11,153 nt of DNA, from assembly GCA_947177715.1 (NCBI GenBank), contig CAMWVM010000029.1, positions 1-11,153 on the forward strand, in the 5' to 3' direction. Origin of the DNA: an uncultured Ruminococcus sp. GTDB lineage: Bacteria; Bacillota; Clostridia; Oscillospirales; Ruminococcaceae. Positions 1 through 5,841 of this stretch are shown here, in pieces (positions within the stretch are counted from its first letter, which is position 1; each line of letters begins with the position of its first letter). The position numbers were made by a program, and so were the translations under genes. The notes below the pieces were generated by a model that was not told where the DNA came from, did no database searches, and saw only the letters and a list, made by a program, of their open reading frames with translations.

Positions 1-1
1 G

Positions 2-520
2 GGTGCGTCTATTAGATCAAGTGCTTGTTCCTCAAGTGTTGGTGCAGCTCCAAACTATAAAAATATTGGAGCAAGCAATGGAAATCGCCAAACGAATCCA
101 AATTGTTATTCTTATGCAATTGGATTATATGATAAATCATATAATCCTGGTGATTTTTCACAACCGTTTACGTCATATGATGTTGATGCTGTAGCCATTG
201 CAGTAAAATCTGATATGTATAATCTAGGACGTGGCTGTAGAGCCATTAATTCATATGATTCTCCAATTAATAATAATGAATACAGAATAGCTTTACGTGT
301 AAGTAAACCTAATATTATTTCTACTCCAGTTGGAAATTATTTAGATTGGGATTATCATTTCATGGTGCAGACTAGTTCGGGAAATTGGGCAGAAAAACAT
401 GGTCCAGGAGGTGGTTCAGTATATCATTCAAGTGGGAATCCTTCGACCATATCATGGGACTGTGGTAACATTAGAGGCTATTATACTAGTGAGATCAAAT
501 ATTTTGCTATTACGAATTGA
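2..520 (+). CDS. 3' end of a probable RHS/polymorphic toxin; cysteine-peptidase-like C-terminal domain
   Basis: This reading frame is open from the left edge to TGA at 518-520 (172 residues visible), so the gene starts outside the window. An ATG at 215 is internal and would remove the key cysteine. The visible part has a Ser/Ala/Asn-rich linker (residues 1-33), then NCYSYAIG with Cys35 (codon 104-106), a middle region, and DWDYHF with His119 (codon 356-358) followed by SSGNWAEKHGPGG. Cys in an N-terminal helix and His in a DYH strand, followed by a W..K.G stretch, resembles papain/NlpC-P60-like peptidase or amidase domains; I recall this pattern and could not search it. The RHS core scar at 1672 and the adjacent lipoprotein suggest that this is the toxin tip of an RHS or other secreted polymorphic toxin. 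The parent protein is unseen, so toxin activity is inference. It could also be a secreted hydrolase. Confidence 0.5.
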   Translation, partial: GASIRSSACSSSVGAAPNYKNIGASNGNRQTNPNCYSYAIGLYDKSYNPGDFSQPFTSYDVDAVAIAVKSDMYNLGRGCRAINSYDSPINNNEYRIALRVSKPNIISTPVGNYLDWDYHFMVQTSSGNWAEKHGPGGGSVYHSSGNPSTISWDCGNIRGYYTSEIKYFAITN

Positions 521-531
521 GGTGTTAAATT

Positions 532-1068
532 ATGCGAAAGTTTTTTATAATAATTATATGTATTGTTATGATTTCTACTATTTCGTGCGAAAAAAGAAAG
601 GAATATGCTGTGAAAAAAGTTAATCAAGATATGATTATTTATAATCAATTAGAAAAAACATATGACTATAATGAAATATTAAATTATCTTGAAAACAATA
701 AAAATATGAAAGATTTTTACGAGGAATATAATGTAGAATATTATAAGATAGTTATGGAAATGTACTATACTGTTTTAAAAACTAATGTGGGCATAGTTAT
801 AATTACATTTAACATGCAAGAAATATATAATGAGATTCACTGTGTAGTTTTTTCAAATGAGAGTTGTGAAGATAGTATTGAAAACATTAGAACTGGTATT
901 ACATTGGATGAAGTCAGAGCAATTGATCCAAATGGAAATTATGTTTCTATGCTACATAATTGGACGGGTTATCCACAAATTTCTTATCATTATTTTAATA
1001 ACGGAAAGTGTTTTGCTATAAAATACAATAATAACGTGGTTGAAAAAATTGAAAGTTTCACTATATAG
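532..1068 (+). CDS. Small secreted lipoprotein; candidate immunity protein
   Basis: The gene encodes 178 residues. It starts 11 bases after the upstream stop, and a GAGGTG ribosome binding site (519-524) overlaps that stop codon, so the two are very likely co-transcribed and translationally coupled. The N-terminus is a lipoprotein signal: MRKFF, a hydrophobic stretch, then a lipobox-like ISTISC with Cys19 as the lipidated residue. The mature protein would sit on the outer face of the membrane. The body is rich in Asn, Glu and Tyr. Its C-terminal half contains IRTGITLDEVRAIDPNG (about residues 121-137) followed by a Tyr/Asn-rich beta-like region, which recalls small lipoproteins encoded beside RHS toxins in gut clostridia. 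I cannot assign a named family. An extracellular lipoprotein paired with a secreted peptidase-like tip fits an immunity role, but that is inferred from context only. Confidence 0.7.
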   Translation: MRKFFIIIICIVMISTISCEKRKEYAVKKVNQDMIIYNQLEKTYDYNEILNYLENNKNMKDFYEEYNVEYYKIVMEMYYTVLKTNVGIVIITFNMQEIYNEIHCVVFSNESCEDSIENIRTGITLDEVRAIDPNGNYVSMLHNWTGYPQISYHYFNNGKCFAIKYNNNVVEKIESFTI

Positions 1069-1267
1069 TTGCAGTTATAAAGCTATATCGTCTTAACAAA
1101 TAAAGTAGGTTTTCTGTAACCAAAAGCAACGATTATAGAAATTAAAAATATAATTTTTTAAAAACTCATTTGTTTCAAGCACAGCTAAACAGTCTGAGCT
1201 GGAATAAAACTAATATGGAATTTTAACAAATCATTATTATAAAATACACTTAATTAGGGTGATTAAT
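1069..1267. other. AT-rich intergenic gap
   Basis: About 200 bases with no convincing gene. It contains the degenerate palindromic element at 1180-1206 and a TATAAAAT stretch at 1238-1245 that could be a -10 box, but no -35 hexamer sits at a proper distance. A nonamer at about 1080-1088 (aagctatat) is the reverse complement of bases at 1653-1661, just past the second palindrome. That match is short enough to be chance. Confidence 0.5.
1180..1206. repeat. Degenerate copy of palindromic intergenic element
   Basis: The sequence contains CAGCT and AGCTG arms around AAACAGTCTG, followed by GGAATA. It aligns with the right part of the perfect palindrome at 1623-1654: aacag-ctg[ag]gctggaata is shared apart from a few substitutions and one inserted base. 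The upstream ATTCCAGCC arm is lost here, so this looks like a decayed relative. It lies after the lipoprotein gene, as the better copy lies after the membrane-protein gene. Confidence 0.4.
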
Positions 1268-1588
1268 TTGAAAAAACTAATATCATTACGAACACAAAGG
1301 ACAATAATGTTCATACCATTTGTAAATCTTTTTATATGGTTTATTTGGTTATTTAACTACAGTAGAATTCCAAGTAACTTAAAACTGTTTTTTAAAGCTA
1401 TTTTTGTTGCATTCGCTTATGCTTTACCGTTTATTATATTGAATATATTATTATCAAGGCTTTTTACTCAATCAGAAGTATTATTGGTAATGGAAAATAT
1501 AATTGGATTATATTTTATTCCATTTCAAATTGGTTTGGGAGTAATTAAGTGTCAAGAAAAATATTTAAGCCAATATTTTAATCGTTAA
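1268..1588 (+). CDS. Small hydrophobic membrane protein, unknown function
   Basis: The preferred start is TTG at 1268, because AGGGTGAT (1256-1263) is a good ribosome binding site five or six bases upstream; the GTG at 1259 lies inside that site. This gives 106 residues. After a basic N-terminus (MKKLISLRTQR) there are about three membrane segments: residues 12-32 (IMFIPFVNLFIWFIWLF), about 42-65 (AIFVAFAYALPFIILNILL) and about 73-94 (VLLVMENIIGLYFIPFQIGLGV). A short charged tail (KCQEKYLSQYFNR) follows. I do not recognise a family. It lies between the toxin/lipoprotein pair and the RHS scar. Small multi-pass membrane proteins are frequent immunity proteins in RHS cassettes, so it may be an orphan immunity gene whose toxin was lost. 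That is inference; it could equally be an unrelated membrane protein. Confidence 0.6.
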   Translation: MKKLISLRTQRTIMFIPFVNLFIWFIWLFNYSRIPSNLKLFFKAIFVAFAYALPFIILNILLSRLFTQSEVLLVMENIIGLYFIPFQIGLGVIKCQEKYLSQYFNR

Positions 1589-1622
1589 AATATTGTACCA
1601 AATTTTCTATATTAGGATTAGC

Positions 1623-1654
1623 ATTCCAGCCCAGTTGAACAGCTGGGCTGGAAT
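1623..1654. repeat. Perfect 12-bp palindromic hairpin element
   Basis: ATTCCAGCCCAG (1623-1634) and CTGGGCTGGAAT (1643-1654) are exact inverted repeats around an 8-base loop (TTGAACAG), giving a GC-rich stem in very AT-rich surroundings. It lies 34 bases after the membrane-protein stop. The downstream bases (atagcttaag) carry no T run, so it is not a textbook intrinsic terminator on the plus strand, and the minus-strand flank has none either. A degenerate relative lies at 1180-1206. It may be a mobile palindromic repeat, a recombination footprint or a poor terminator. Confidence 0.7.
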
Positions 1655-1671
1655 ATAGCTTAAGATCGTGA

Positions 1672-1797
1672 TACTATTTTGATTCGGAAACAGGATTATA
1701 TTATATTAATAGCCGTTATTATGACCCGCAGGTTGGCAGATTTATTAATGCGGACAGGCTGGTTTGGCGAGAAAAACAGTTGATAACGCAATTTTAA
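1672..1797 (+). pseudogene. Orphan RHS-core fragment (recombination scar)
   Basis: Frame 1 from 1672 reads [18 protein letters not shown] and then [14 protein letters not shown]. This is the hallmark RHS repeat-associated core motif (YYDP..GRFI..D) that precedes the variable toxin tip. A TGA at 1669-1671 lies directly upstream in the same frame. After INADRLVW the frame leaves the usual RHS consensus, which normally continues with a Gly-rich stretch and FAYC..NP, and stops at TAA 1795-1797. There is no start codon, ribosome binding site or rest of the protein. It is a roughly 40-codon remnant of an RHS gene, left by tip-swapping or deletion, and it shows that the region once carried an RHS gene in this orientation. 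Confidence 0.85.
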
Positions 1798-1919
1798 TTG
1801 CAAAATTACGACAACCATTTGTAATTGGTGCAAAACATCATAAGAAAGAAACAACAAATCCTGGTAAATGCAAAAAGCACGAAAACAACGTGATAATTAA
1901 AAATGAAAGGAATACAACT

Positions 1920-2495
1920 ATGACAGAAAAAGAAAAAGCCTTTTCAGGTATGCTGTACGACCCATCAAGCCTGAGCAGCGAATTAATGAAATGCAAAGAA
2001 CTGTGTGCTGAGTATAACAAACTCATGCCATCGCAGGTTGACGAACGTCATGAACTCATGAAAAAGATCCTCGGCAAGACAGGAGAAAAGTTTTGGATTG
2101 AACAGAACTTTTGGTGTGATTACGGAAGCAATATTGAAATCGGCGAGAATTTCTATGCCAATCATAATCTTGTCATTCTTGACGGTGCAAAAGTAACATT
2201 CGGAGATAACTGCTTTATTGCTCCCAACTGCGGATTCTATACCGCAGGTCACCCAATAAACTATGAAATAAGGAATTCAGGTCTTGAATATGCCCTGCCA
2301 ATCACAGTAGGTAACAATGTATGGATTGGCGGAAGCGTTTGCGTAATGCCGGGAGTTACAATCGGAGATAACGTAGTTATCGGAGGCGGAAGTGTCGTAA
2401 CTAAGGATATACCATCGGGTGTAGTCGCAGCTGGCAACCCATGCAAGGTTATTCGCATTATTTCTGATTTAGATAAAGACAAATATAAAGTATAA
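1920..2495 (+). CDS. maa: Maltose/galactoside-type sugar O-acetyltransferase
   Basis: The 191-residue protein belongs to the left-handed beta-helix (hexapeptide repeat) family that transfers acetyl from acetyl-CoA to sugar hydroxyls. Residues 1-60 form the Mac domain (MTEKEKAFSGMLYDPSS ... ELCAEYN). Hexapeptide turns follow from about residue 70 (IEIGENFYANHNLVILDGA). FYTAGHP carries His111, the expected catalytic base. The C-terminal signature VWIGGSVCVMPGVTIGDNVVIGGGSVV ends in the coenzyme A-contact region AAGNPCKVIR, written here in parts of one continuous run at about 144-179. Length and motifs are complete. The start is ATG 1920, with GAAAGG at 1905-1910 as ribosome binding site. The frame is open further upstream to a TTG at 1764, but that part overlaps the RHS scar in another frame and has no family similarity. 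Neighbours do not reveal the true acceptor; maa, lacA and nodL homologues are hard to separate. Confidence 0.9.
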   Translation: MTEKEKAFSGMLYDPSSLSSELMKCKELCAEYNKLMPSQVDERHELMKKILGKTGEKFWIEQNFWCDYGSNIEIGENFYANHNLVILDGAKVTFGDNCFIAPNCGFYTAGHPINYEIRNSGLEYALPITVGNNVWIGGSVCVMPGVTIGDNVVIGGGSVVTKDIPSGVVAAGNPCKVIRIISDLDKDKYKV

Positions 2496-2497
2496 TC

Positions 2498-2540
2498 AAA
2501 AAGCCCTGTATCATTTCTGATACAGGGCAAATTTATTTTT
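2498..2540. terminator. Bidirectional terminator between convergent acetyltransferase and dapB
   Basis: GCCCTGTATCA (2503-2513) and TGATACAGGGC (2518-2528) form a perfect 11-bp stem with a four-base loop. The minus strand continues directly into TTTTT, a classical intrinsic terminator just after the dapB stop. On the plus strand the stem is followed by AAATTTATTTTT, a weaker tail serving the acetyltransferase. The two stop codons are only about 43 bases apart, so the hairpin serves both. Confidence 0.92.
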
Positions 2541-3297
2541 AGTTTTCTTCCAGCAAGTCACTCATGGCATAGAGCCCAGCAGGCTTATTATTTAGAAAAA
2601 CAGCTGCATTCACCGACCCAACAGCAAATACTGATTTTGAATGCGCCTCATGCTTAAGAGAAATCACCTCATCTCTGCCGGCAAAAATAATCTCATGTTC
2701 ACCGACAATAGTCCCCCCTCTTATGGAGTGCATACCAATTTCAGTGTTTGTTCTTTTTGCTCTTACAGAATGTCTGTCATAAACATAATTACACTTGCTG
2801 TCAAGTTCTTCGTTAATAGCGTCAGCAAGCATAATTGCCGTACCGCTTGGAGCGTCAATTTTCTGATTATGGTGCTTTTCAAGTATTTCTATGTCATATT
2901 GTCCTTCAAGAACCTTTGCCGCCTTTTTAGCAAGGTCAGCAAGAAGATTAATTCCTAAAGACATATTGAATGTAAAGAAAACAGGAATGCTTTCTGATGC
3001 TTTATGTATCTTTTCAATCTGCTCTGCTGAATAGCCAGTAGTAGCAATAACAGCAGCAACACCATTAGCCATACAGTAATCTAACAATTCATCAAGAAGC
3101 GACGGGTGTGAAAAATCTATTATAACATCCGGTTTTTCAGGCAGATTTGATATTTTGTCAACCACAGGAAAATCCGCATAGCTTTCAGCCACCTTATCAA
3201 CTCCCGCAATTACTTCACAGTCAGCACGGTTAGAAATAATATCATTAATTACTCTGCCCATTTTTCCGCAGGCACCGCATATAGCAATATTAGTCAT
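2539..3297 (-). CDS. dapB: 4-hydroxy-tetrahydrodipicolinate reductase (DapB)
   Basis: DapB uses NAD(P)H to reduce the DapA product to tetrahydrodipicolinate in the cytoplasmic diaminopimelate/lysine pathway. The 252-residue protein begins MTNIAICGACGKMG, with the glycine-rich nucleotide-binding loop at residues 8-14. Further marks are IDFSHP (60-65), ATTGYS (85-90), and the substrate-binding motif EKHHNQKIDAPSGTA (140-154) with His142 and Lys146 matching the catalytic His/Lys pair of the family. HSIRGG.IVGEHEI follows at about 190-203. Length is near the usual 250-270. I start it at CAT 3295-3297, because the GAAGGG site (complement of 3308-3313) is well placed and the motif starts at once. 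A 16-residue upstream extension to 3345 would read through the 3333-3353 hairpin and is unlikely. It is the last gene of asd-dapA-dapB, and the shared terminator follows immediately. Confidence 0.96.
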   Translation of the reverse strand: MTNIAICGACGKMGRVINDIISNRADCEVIAGVDKVAESYADFPVVDKISNLPEKPDVIIDFSHPSLLDELLDYCMANGVAAVIATTGYSAEQIEKIHKASESIPVFFTFNMSLGINLLADLAKKAAKVLEGQYDIEILEKHHNQKIDAPSGTAIMLADAINEELDSKCNYVYDRHSVRAKRTNTEIGMHSIRGGTIVGEHEIIFAGRDEVISLKHEAHSKSVFAVGSVNAAVFLNNKPAGLYAMSDLLEEN

Positions 3298-3332
3298 GTT
3301 TAAAATTCCCTTCTTAATTTTATTAAAACAAA

Positions 3333-3353
3333 CGGGCGAAATCAATTCGCCCG
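3333..3353 (-). terminator. Hairpin between dapA and dapB
   Basis: CGGGCGAA (3333-3340) and TTCGCCCG (3346-3353) form an 8-bp stem with a five-base loop. On the minus strand it lies just after the dapA stop and is followed by TTTGTTTTAAT. This resembles a leaky intrinsic terminator or an mRNA-stability element that would lower dapB relative to asd and dapA. Which of these it is cannot be decided from sequence. Confidence 0.6.
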
Positions 3354-3361
3354 ATATTATT

Positions 3362-4252
3362 TTATTTTACAAGTCCAATAGCTTTCATTTCATTTGTAAG
3401 CTTTTCAATATTTGAATCGGTCATTTCAACTAATGGTAGTCTGCAAGGACCTACTTTGAATCCCATAATGTTCAGTGCCTCTTTAACAGGAACAGGGTTT
3501 ACATCGCAGAAAAGTGCATTAGTAAAACCAAGCAGACGACATGCTTTCTTTCTTGCTTCATCATAGTTATTGTCAAGACAAAGCTGGCAAATTTCATGAG
3601 TTTCAAAAGGCATACAATTTGAAAGCACAGAAATAACGCCCTTACCGCCCAACGACATAATAGGAATAATCTGATCGTCATTACCGGAATAAATATCAAG
3701 ATTATCACCGCAAAGTGCAGCAATTTTCATCACTTGACTTATATTACCGCTGGCTTCCTTAACTGCAACAATATTATCAATCTTTGAAAGCTCAAAACAA
3801 GTTTCAGGTGTAATATTAACTCCTGTTCTTGAAGGTACATTATAAAGGATAATCGGCAGATTAACAGCTTCAGCAATAGAAGTAAAATGCTTAATAAGTC
3901 CATGCTGAGAAGTTTTATTGTAATATGGCGTTACAACCAGCAATGCATCAGCGCCAAGCTCCTCTGCCTTTTTGGAAAGATTAACGGCATATTCAGTATG
4001 ATTAGAACCTGTTCCTGCAACAACAGGAACTCTTTTATTAACTTTTTCTACTGCATATCTGATACACTCAATATGTTCTTCGTCAGACATAGTAGCACTT
4101 TCACCGGTTGTTCCGCAAATAATAATTGCATCAGTACCGTTATCAATATTAAAATCAATAAGCTGTCCAAGTCTGTCGTAATTTATGGAACCGTCCTGGT
4201 TCATAGGTGTAACTATCGCAACACCGGCACCTGTAAATATAGTTTTTTTCAT
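3362..4252 (-). CDS. dapA: 4-hydroxy-tetrahydrodipicolinate synthase (DapA)
   Basis: DapA condenses pyruvate with aspartate semialdehyde, the first committed step toward diaminopimelate and lysine. The 296-residue protein is a complete (beta/alpha)8 class I aldolase. GTTGES (47-52) carries the threonines of the proton relay, TPYYNKT (108-114) supplies the inter-subunit tyrosine, and YNVPSRTG (137-144) gives catalytic Tyr137 and Arg142. IVAVKEASG (161-169) holds Lys165, the Schiff-base lysine for pyruvate. A later YSGND (188-192) is also typical. The start at 4250-4252 has a strong GGAGGT ribosome binding site (complement of 4262-4267). It sits between asd and dapB on the minus strand, about 54 bases after asd, and should be controlled by the lysine riboswitch upstream of asd. 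Confidence 0.98.
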   Translation of the reverse strand: MKKTIFTGAGVAIVTPMNQDGSINYDRLGQLIDFNIDNGTDAIIICGTTGESATMSDEEHIECIRYAVEKVNKRVPVVAGTGSNHTEYAVNLSKKAEELGADALLVVTPYYNKTSQHGLIKHFTSIAEAVNLPIILYNVPSRTGVNITPETCFELSKIDNIVAVKEASGNISQVMKIAALCGDNLDIYSGNDDQIIPIMSLGGKGVISVLSNCMPFETHEICQLCLDNNYDEARKKACRLLGFTNALFCDVNPVPVKEALNIMGFKVGPCRLPLVEMTDSNIEKLTNEMKAIGLVK

Positions 4253-4306
4253 TAAAATCTGACCTCCAAACGCCTTTCAAGGCAAGTCATAAATATGAAT
4301 TAAAAT

Positions 4307-5389
4307 TTAATCAAAATATCCCTTTGCAGCTAAAAGCTCAGCCATAAGAACTGCTCCGCCTGCTGCACCTCTCAATGTATTATGTGAAAGACAAACGAAT
4401 TTATAGTCATACTGAGTATCTTCACGAAGTCTTCCGATTGATACAGCCATACCGCCCTCGATATTTCTGTCAAGCTTAGCTTGTGGACGATTATCCTCTT
4501 CAAAATAATGTAGGAACTGCTTTGGAGCAGATGGAAGCTCAAGCTCTTGTGGAACACCGCTGAAATTCTTCCATGCTTCAAGAATTTCTTCCTTAGTAGG
4601 CTTCTTTTCAAATGAAGCGAACACTGCTGCTGTATGTCCGTCAGAAACAGGAACTCTCAAGCACTGTGTTGTAATTGAAGGTGTTTCAGCATTAACAATC
4701 TTATCGCCTTCAATATGTCCCCAAATCTTCAAAGGTTCCTGCTCAGATTTTTCTTCTTCGCCGCCAATGAAAGGAATTACGTTATCAAGAATATCAGGGA
4801 AAGTTTCGAAGGTTTTTCCAGCACCTGAGATTGCCTGATAAGTACAAGCCAAAGCCTTTGTTACCTTAAACTTTTCCATAAGAGGGTGGAGTGCAGGAAC
4901 ATAACTCTGAAGCGAACAGTTTGATTTAACAGCAACAAAGCCTCTCTTTGTACCAAGACGCTTTCTCTGAGCCTCAATAATTTCAATATGCTCAGGATTA
5001 ATCTCAGGCACTACCATTGGAACATCAGGTGTTCCTCTATGAGCAGAGTTATTAGATACTACCGGACACTCTGCTTTAGCATAAGCTTCTTCCAAAGCTT
5101 TTATCTGATCCTTTGGCATATCAACTGCACAGAACACAAAATCAACCATTGATGAGATTTTATCAATATCGGCTGTTGCATCCATAACAGTAAGTTCACC
5201 TATTTCTTCAGGAATAGGCTCCGACATAGCCCACTTAGCTCCAACTGCGTCTTTGAGCTTCTTTCCTGCTGAACGAGGTGATGCTGCAACACATACTACA
5301 TTAAACCAGGGATGTTTATCAAGGAGAAGAGAAAATCTCTGTCCTACCATACCTGTTGCACCGATGATGCCTACATTAAATTTCTTCAT
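4307..5389 (-). CDS. asd: Aspartate-semialdehyde dehydrogenase (Asd)
   Basis: Asd reduces aspartyl phosphate with NADPH to aspartate semialdehyde, the branch point to lysine/diaminopimelate, threonine and methionine. The 360-residue protein begins MKKFNVGIIGATGMVGQR, with the nucleotide-binding loop at residues 10-16. SNNSAHR (112-118) is followed by SNCS (156-159), where Cys158 is the catalytic thiol. RVPVSDGHTA (245-254) supplies His252, the general base. The C-terminus has the usual NTLRGAAGGAV. Length and the RKRLGTKRGFVAVKSNCS context resemble the longer archaeal/fungal-type branch of Asd rather than the short E. coli type; this is judged from memory. The AAAGGAG site (complement of 5398-5404) fixes the start. 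It is the first gene of the riboswitch-led operon. No aspartokinase gene is present in the window. Confidence 0.97.
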   Translation of the reverse strand: MKKFNVGIIGATGMVGQRFSLLLDKHPWFNVVCVAASPRSAGKKLKDAVGAKWAMSEPIPEEIGELTVMDATADIDKISSMVDFVFCAVDMPKDQIKALEEAYAKAECPVVSNNSAHRGTPDVPMVVPEINPEHIEIIEAQRKRLGTKRGFVAVKSNCSLQSYVPALHPLMEKFKVTKALACTYQAISGAGKTFETFPDILDNVIPFIGGEEEKSEQEPLKIWGHIEGDKIVNAETPSITTQCLRVPVSDGHTAAVFASFEKKPTKEEILEAWKNFSGVPQELELPSAPKQFLHYFEEDNRPQAKLDRNIEGGMAVSIGRLREDTQYDYKFVCLSHNTLRGAAGGAVLMAELLAAKGYFD

Positions 5390-5475
5390 TCTTAAAACTC
5401 CTTTATAAAAATAAAATTAGTATGTCATAATTCACTAAAACACCGCTTAAAATCATTAAAAAGTTGCACAAAACA

Positions 5476-5524
5476 TAAAAAATGAGCAAACAATAAAAAA
5501 ACTGGTTGAAAACCAGCTCATCAT
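5476..5524 (-). terminator. Riboswitch expression platform: terminator before asd
   Basis: On the minus strand CTGGTT-TTC-AACCAG (complement of 5502-5516) is followed by TTTTTTT, a clear intrinsic terminator about 110 bases before asd. A second, outer pairing is possible: ATGAGC (complement of 5516-5521) with GCTCAT (complement of 5482-5487), again followed by a T run. The platform lies downstream of the lysine aptamer, as expected for transcription termination when lysine is bound. Confidence 0.85.
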
Positions 5525-5559
5525 ACAATATAATAAGAATGTTGACATAATTTATATGT

Positions 5560-5739
5560 CGATAGCACTCCATCATAAATAATGATGACAACCGGAGTTC
5601 TGTTAAAACTACAGTCAGCTTCAGGATTCCCACACCTGTGCTTCGGCAGTCGCACCTTTCACATTTCCGAACAAGCTTTGGGATCGCTATGACAAACACA
5701 TCTCAGAAATACTACTGATTTTGACCGCACCTCTATCTT
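5560..5739 (-). promoter_or_regulatory. Lysine riboswitch (L-box) aptamer
   Basis: Read on the minus strand, the leader begins GATAGAGGTGCGG, followed by ATCAGTAGTA. It continues through GGTGCGACTGCCGAAG and closes with GTCATCATTATTTATGAT and then GGAGTGCTATC. These are the conserved start, core and P5/P1 end of the lysine riboswitch. P1 pairs GATAG with CTATC; P5 is CATCAT/ATGATG (5571-5576 with 5582-5587). Its length of about 180 nt is normal. It sits between a good promoter and the terminator ahead of asd-dapA-dapB, so high lysine should shut off the operon by early termination. An apparent open frame over the same bases (5403-5699, minus) is not coding. Confidence 0.95.
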
Positions 5740-5749
5740 TTCAATTTTT

Positions 5750-5778
5750 ATGATAACAAATATATTGACATATGTCAA
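5750..5778 (-). promoter_or_regulatory. Sigma-A type promoter of the asd-dapA-dapB leader
   Basis: On the minus strand TTGACA (complement of 5773-5778) is a perfect -35 box. After exactly 17 bases comes TATCAT (complement of 5750-5755), five of six matches to the -10 consensus. Transcription would begin near 5743, just before the first riboswitch bases. The -35 box lies in the 14-bp palindrome TTGACATATGTCAA (5765-5778). Confidence 0.85.
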
Positions 5779-5841
5779 GGGGTATATAAAGGAAATTATT
5801 AATTTTTTGTAAAATAAAAACTTCACATTAGGAGATAGAAA

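Noticed and set aside
3..194. 63-codon open frame at the left edge
   Set aside because: It is a shadow of the partial gene in the next frame (2-520), which carries the NCYSYA motif and is followed by a coupled gene.
399..623. 74-codon open frame bridging the first two genes
   Set aside because: It overlaps the end of the peptidase-like gene and the lipoprotein signal in another frame; no ribosome binding site or motif.
1223..1245. Possible promoter before the small membrane-protein gene (TTAACA and TATAAAAT)
   Set aside because: The two boxes are only about 9 bases apart, and no other -35 sits 16-18 bases upstream of the -10-like stretch.
1788..1801. Palindrome GCAATTTTAATTGC upstream of the acetyltransferase
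   Set aside because: Short AT-rich palindromes are expected by chance here, and no promoter boxes at proper spacing support an operator.
4272..4283. GCCTT/AAGGC inverted repeat between asd and dapA
   Set aside because: Four to five pairs with a tiny loop and no T run; too weak to call a terminator.
5403..5699. 98-codon open frame on the minus strand upstream of asd
   Set aside because: It lies across the lysine riboswitch and terminator; the bases are explained by RNA structure and the peptide has no family likeness.
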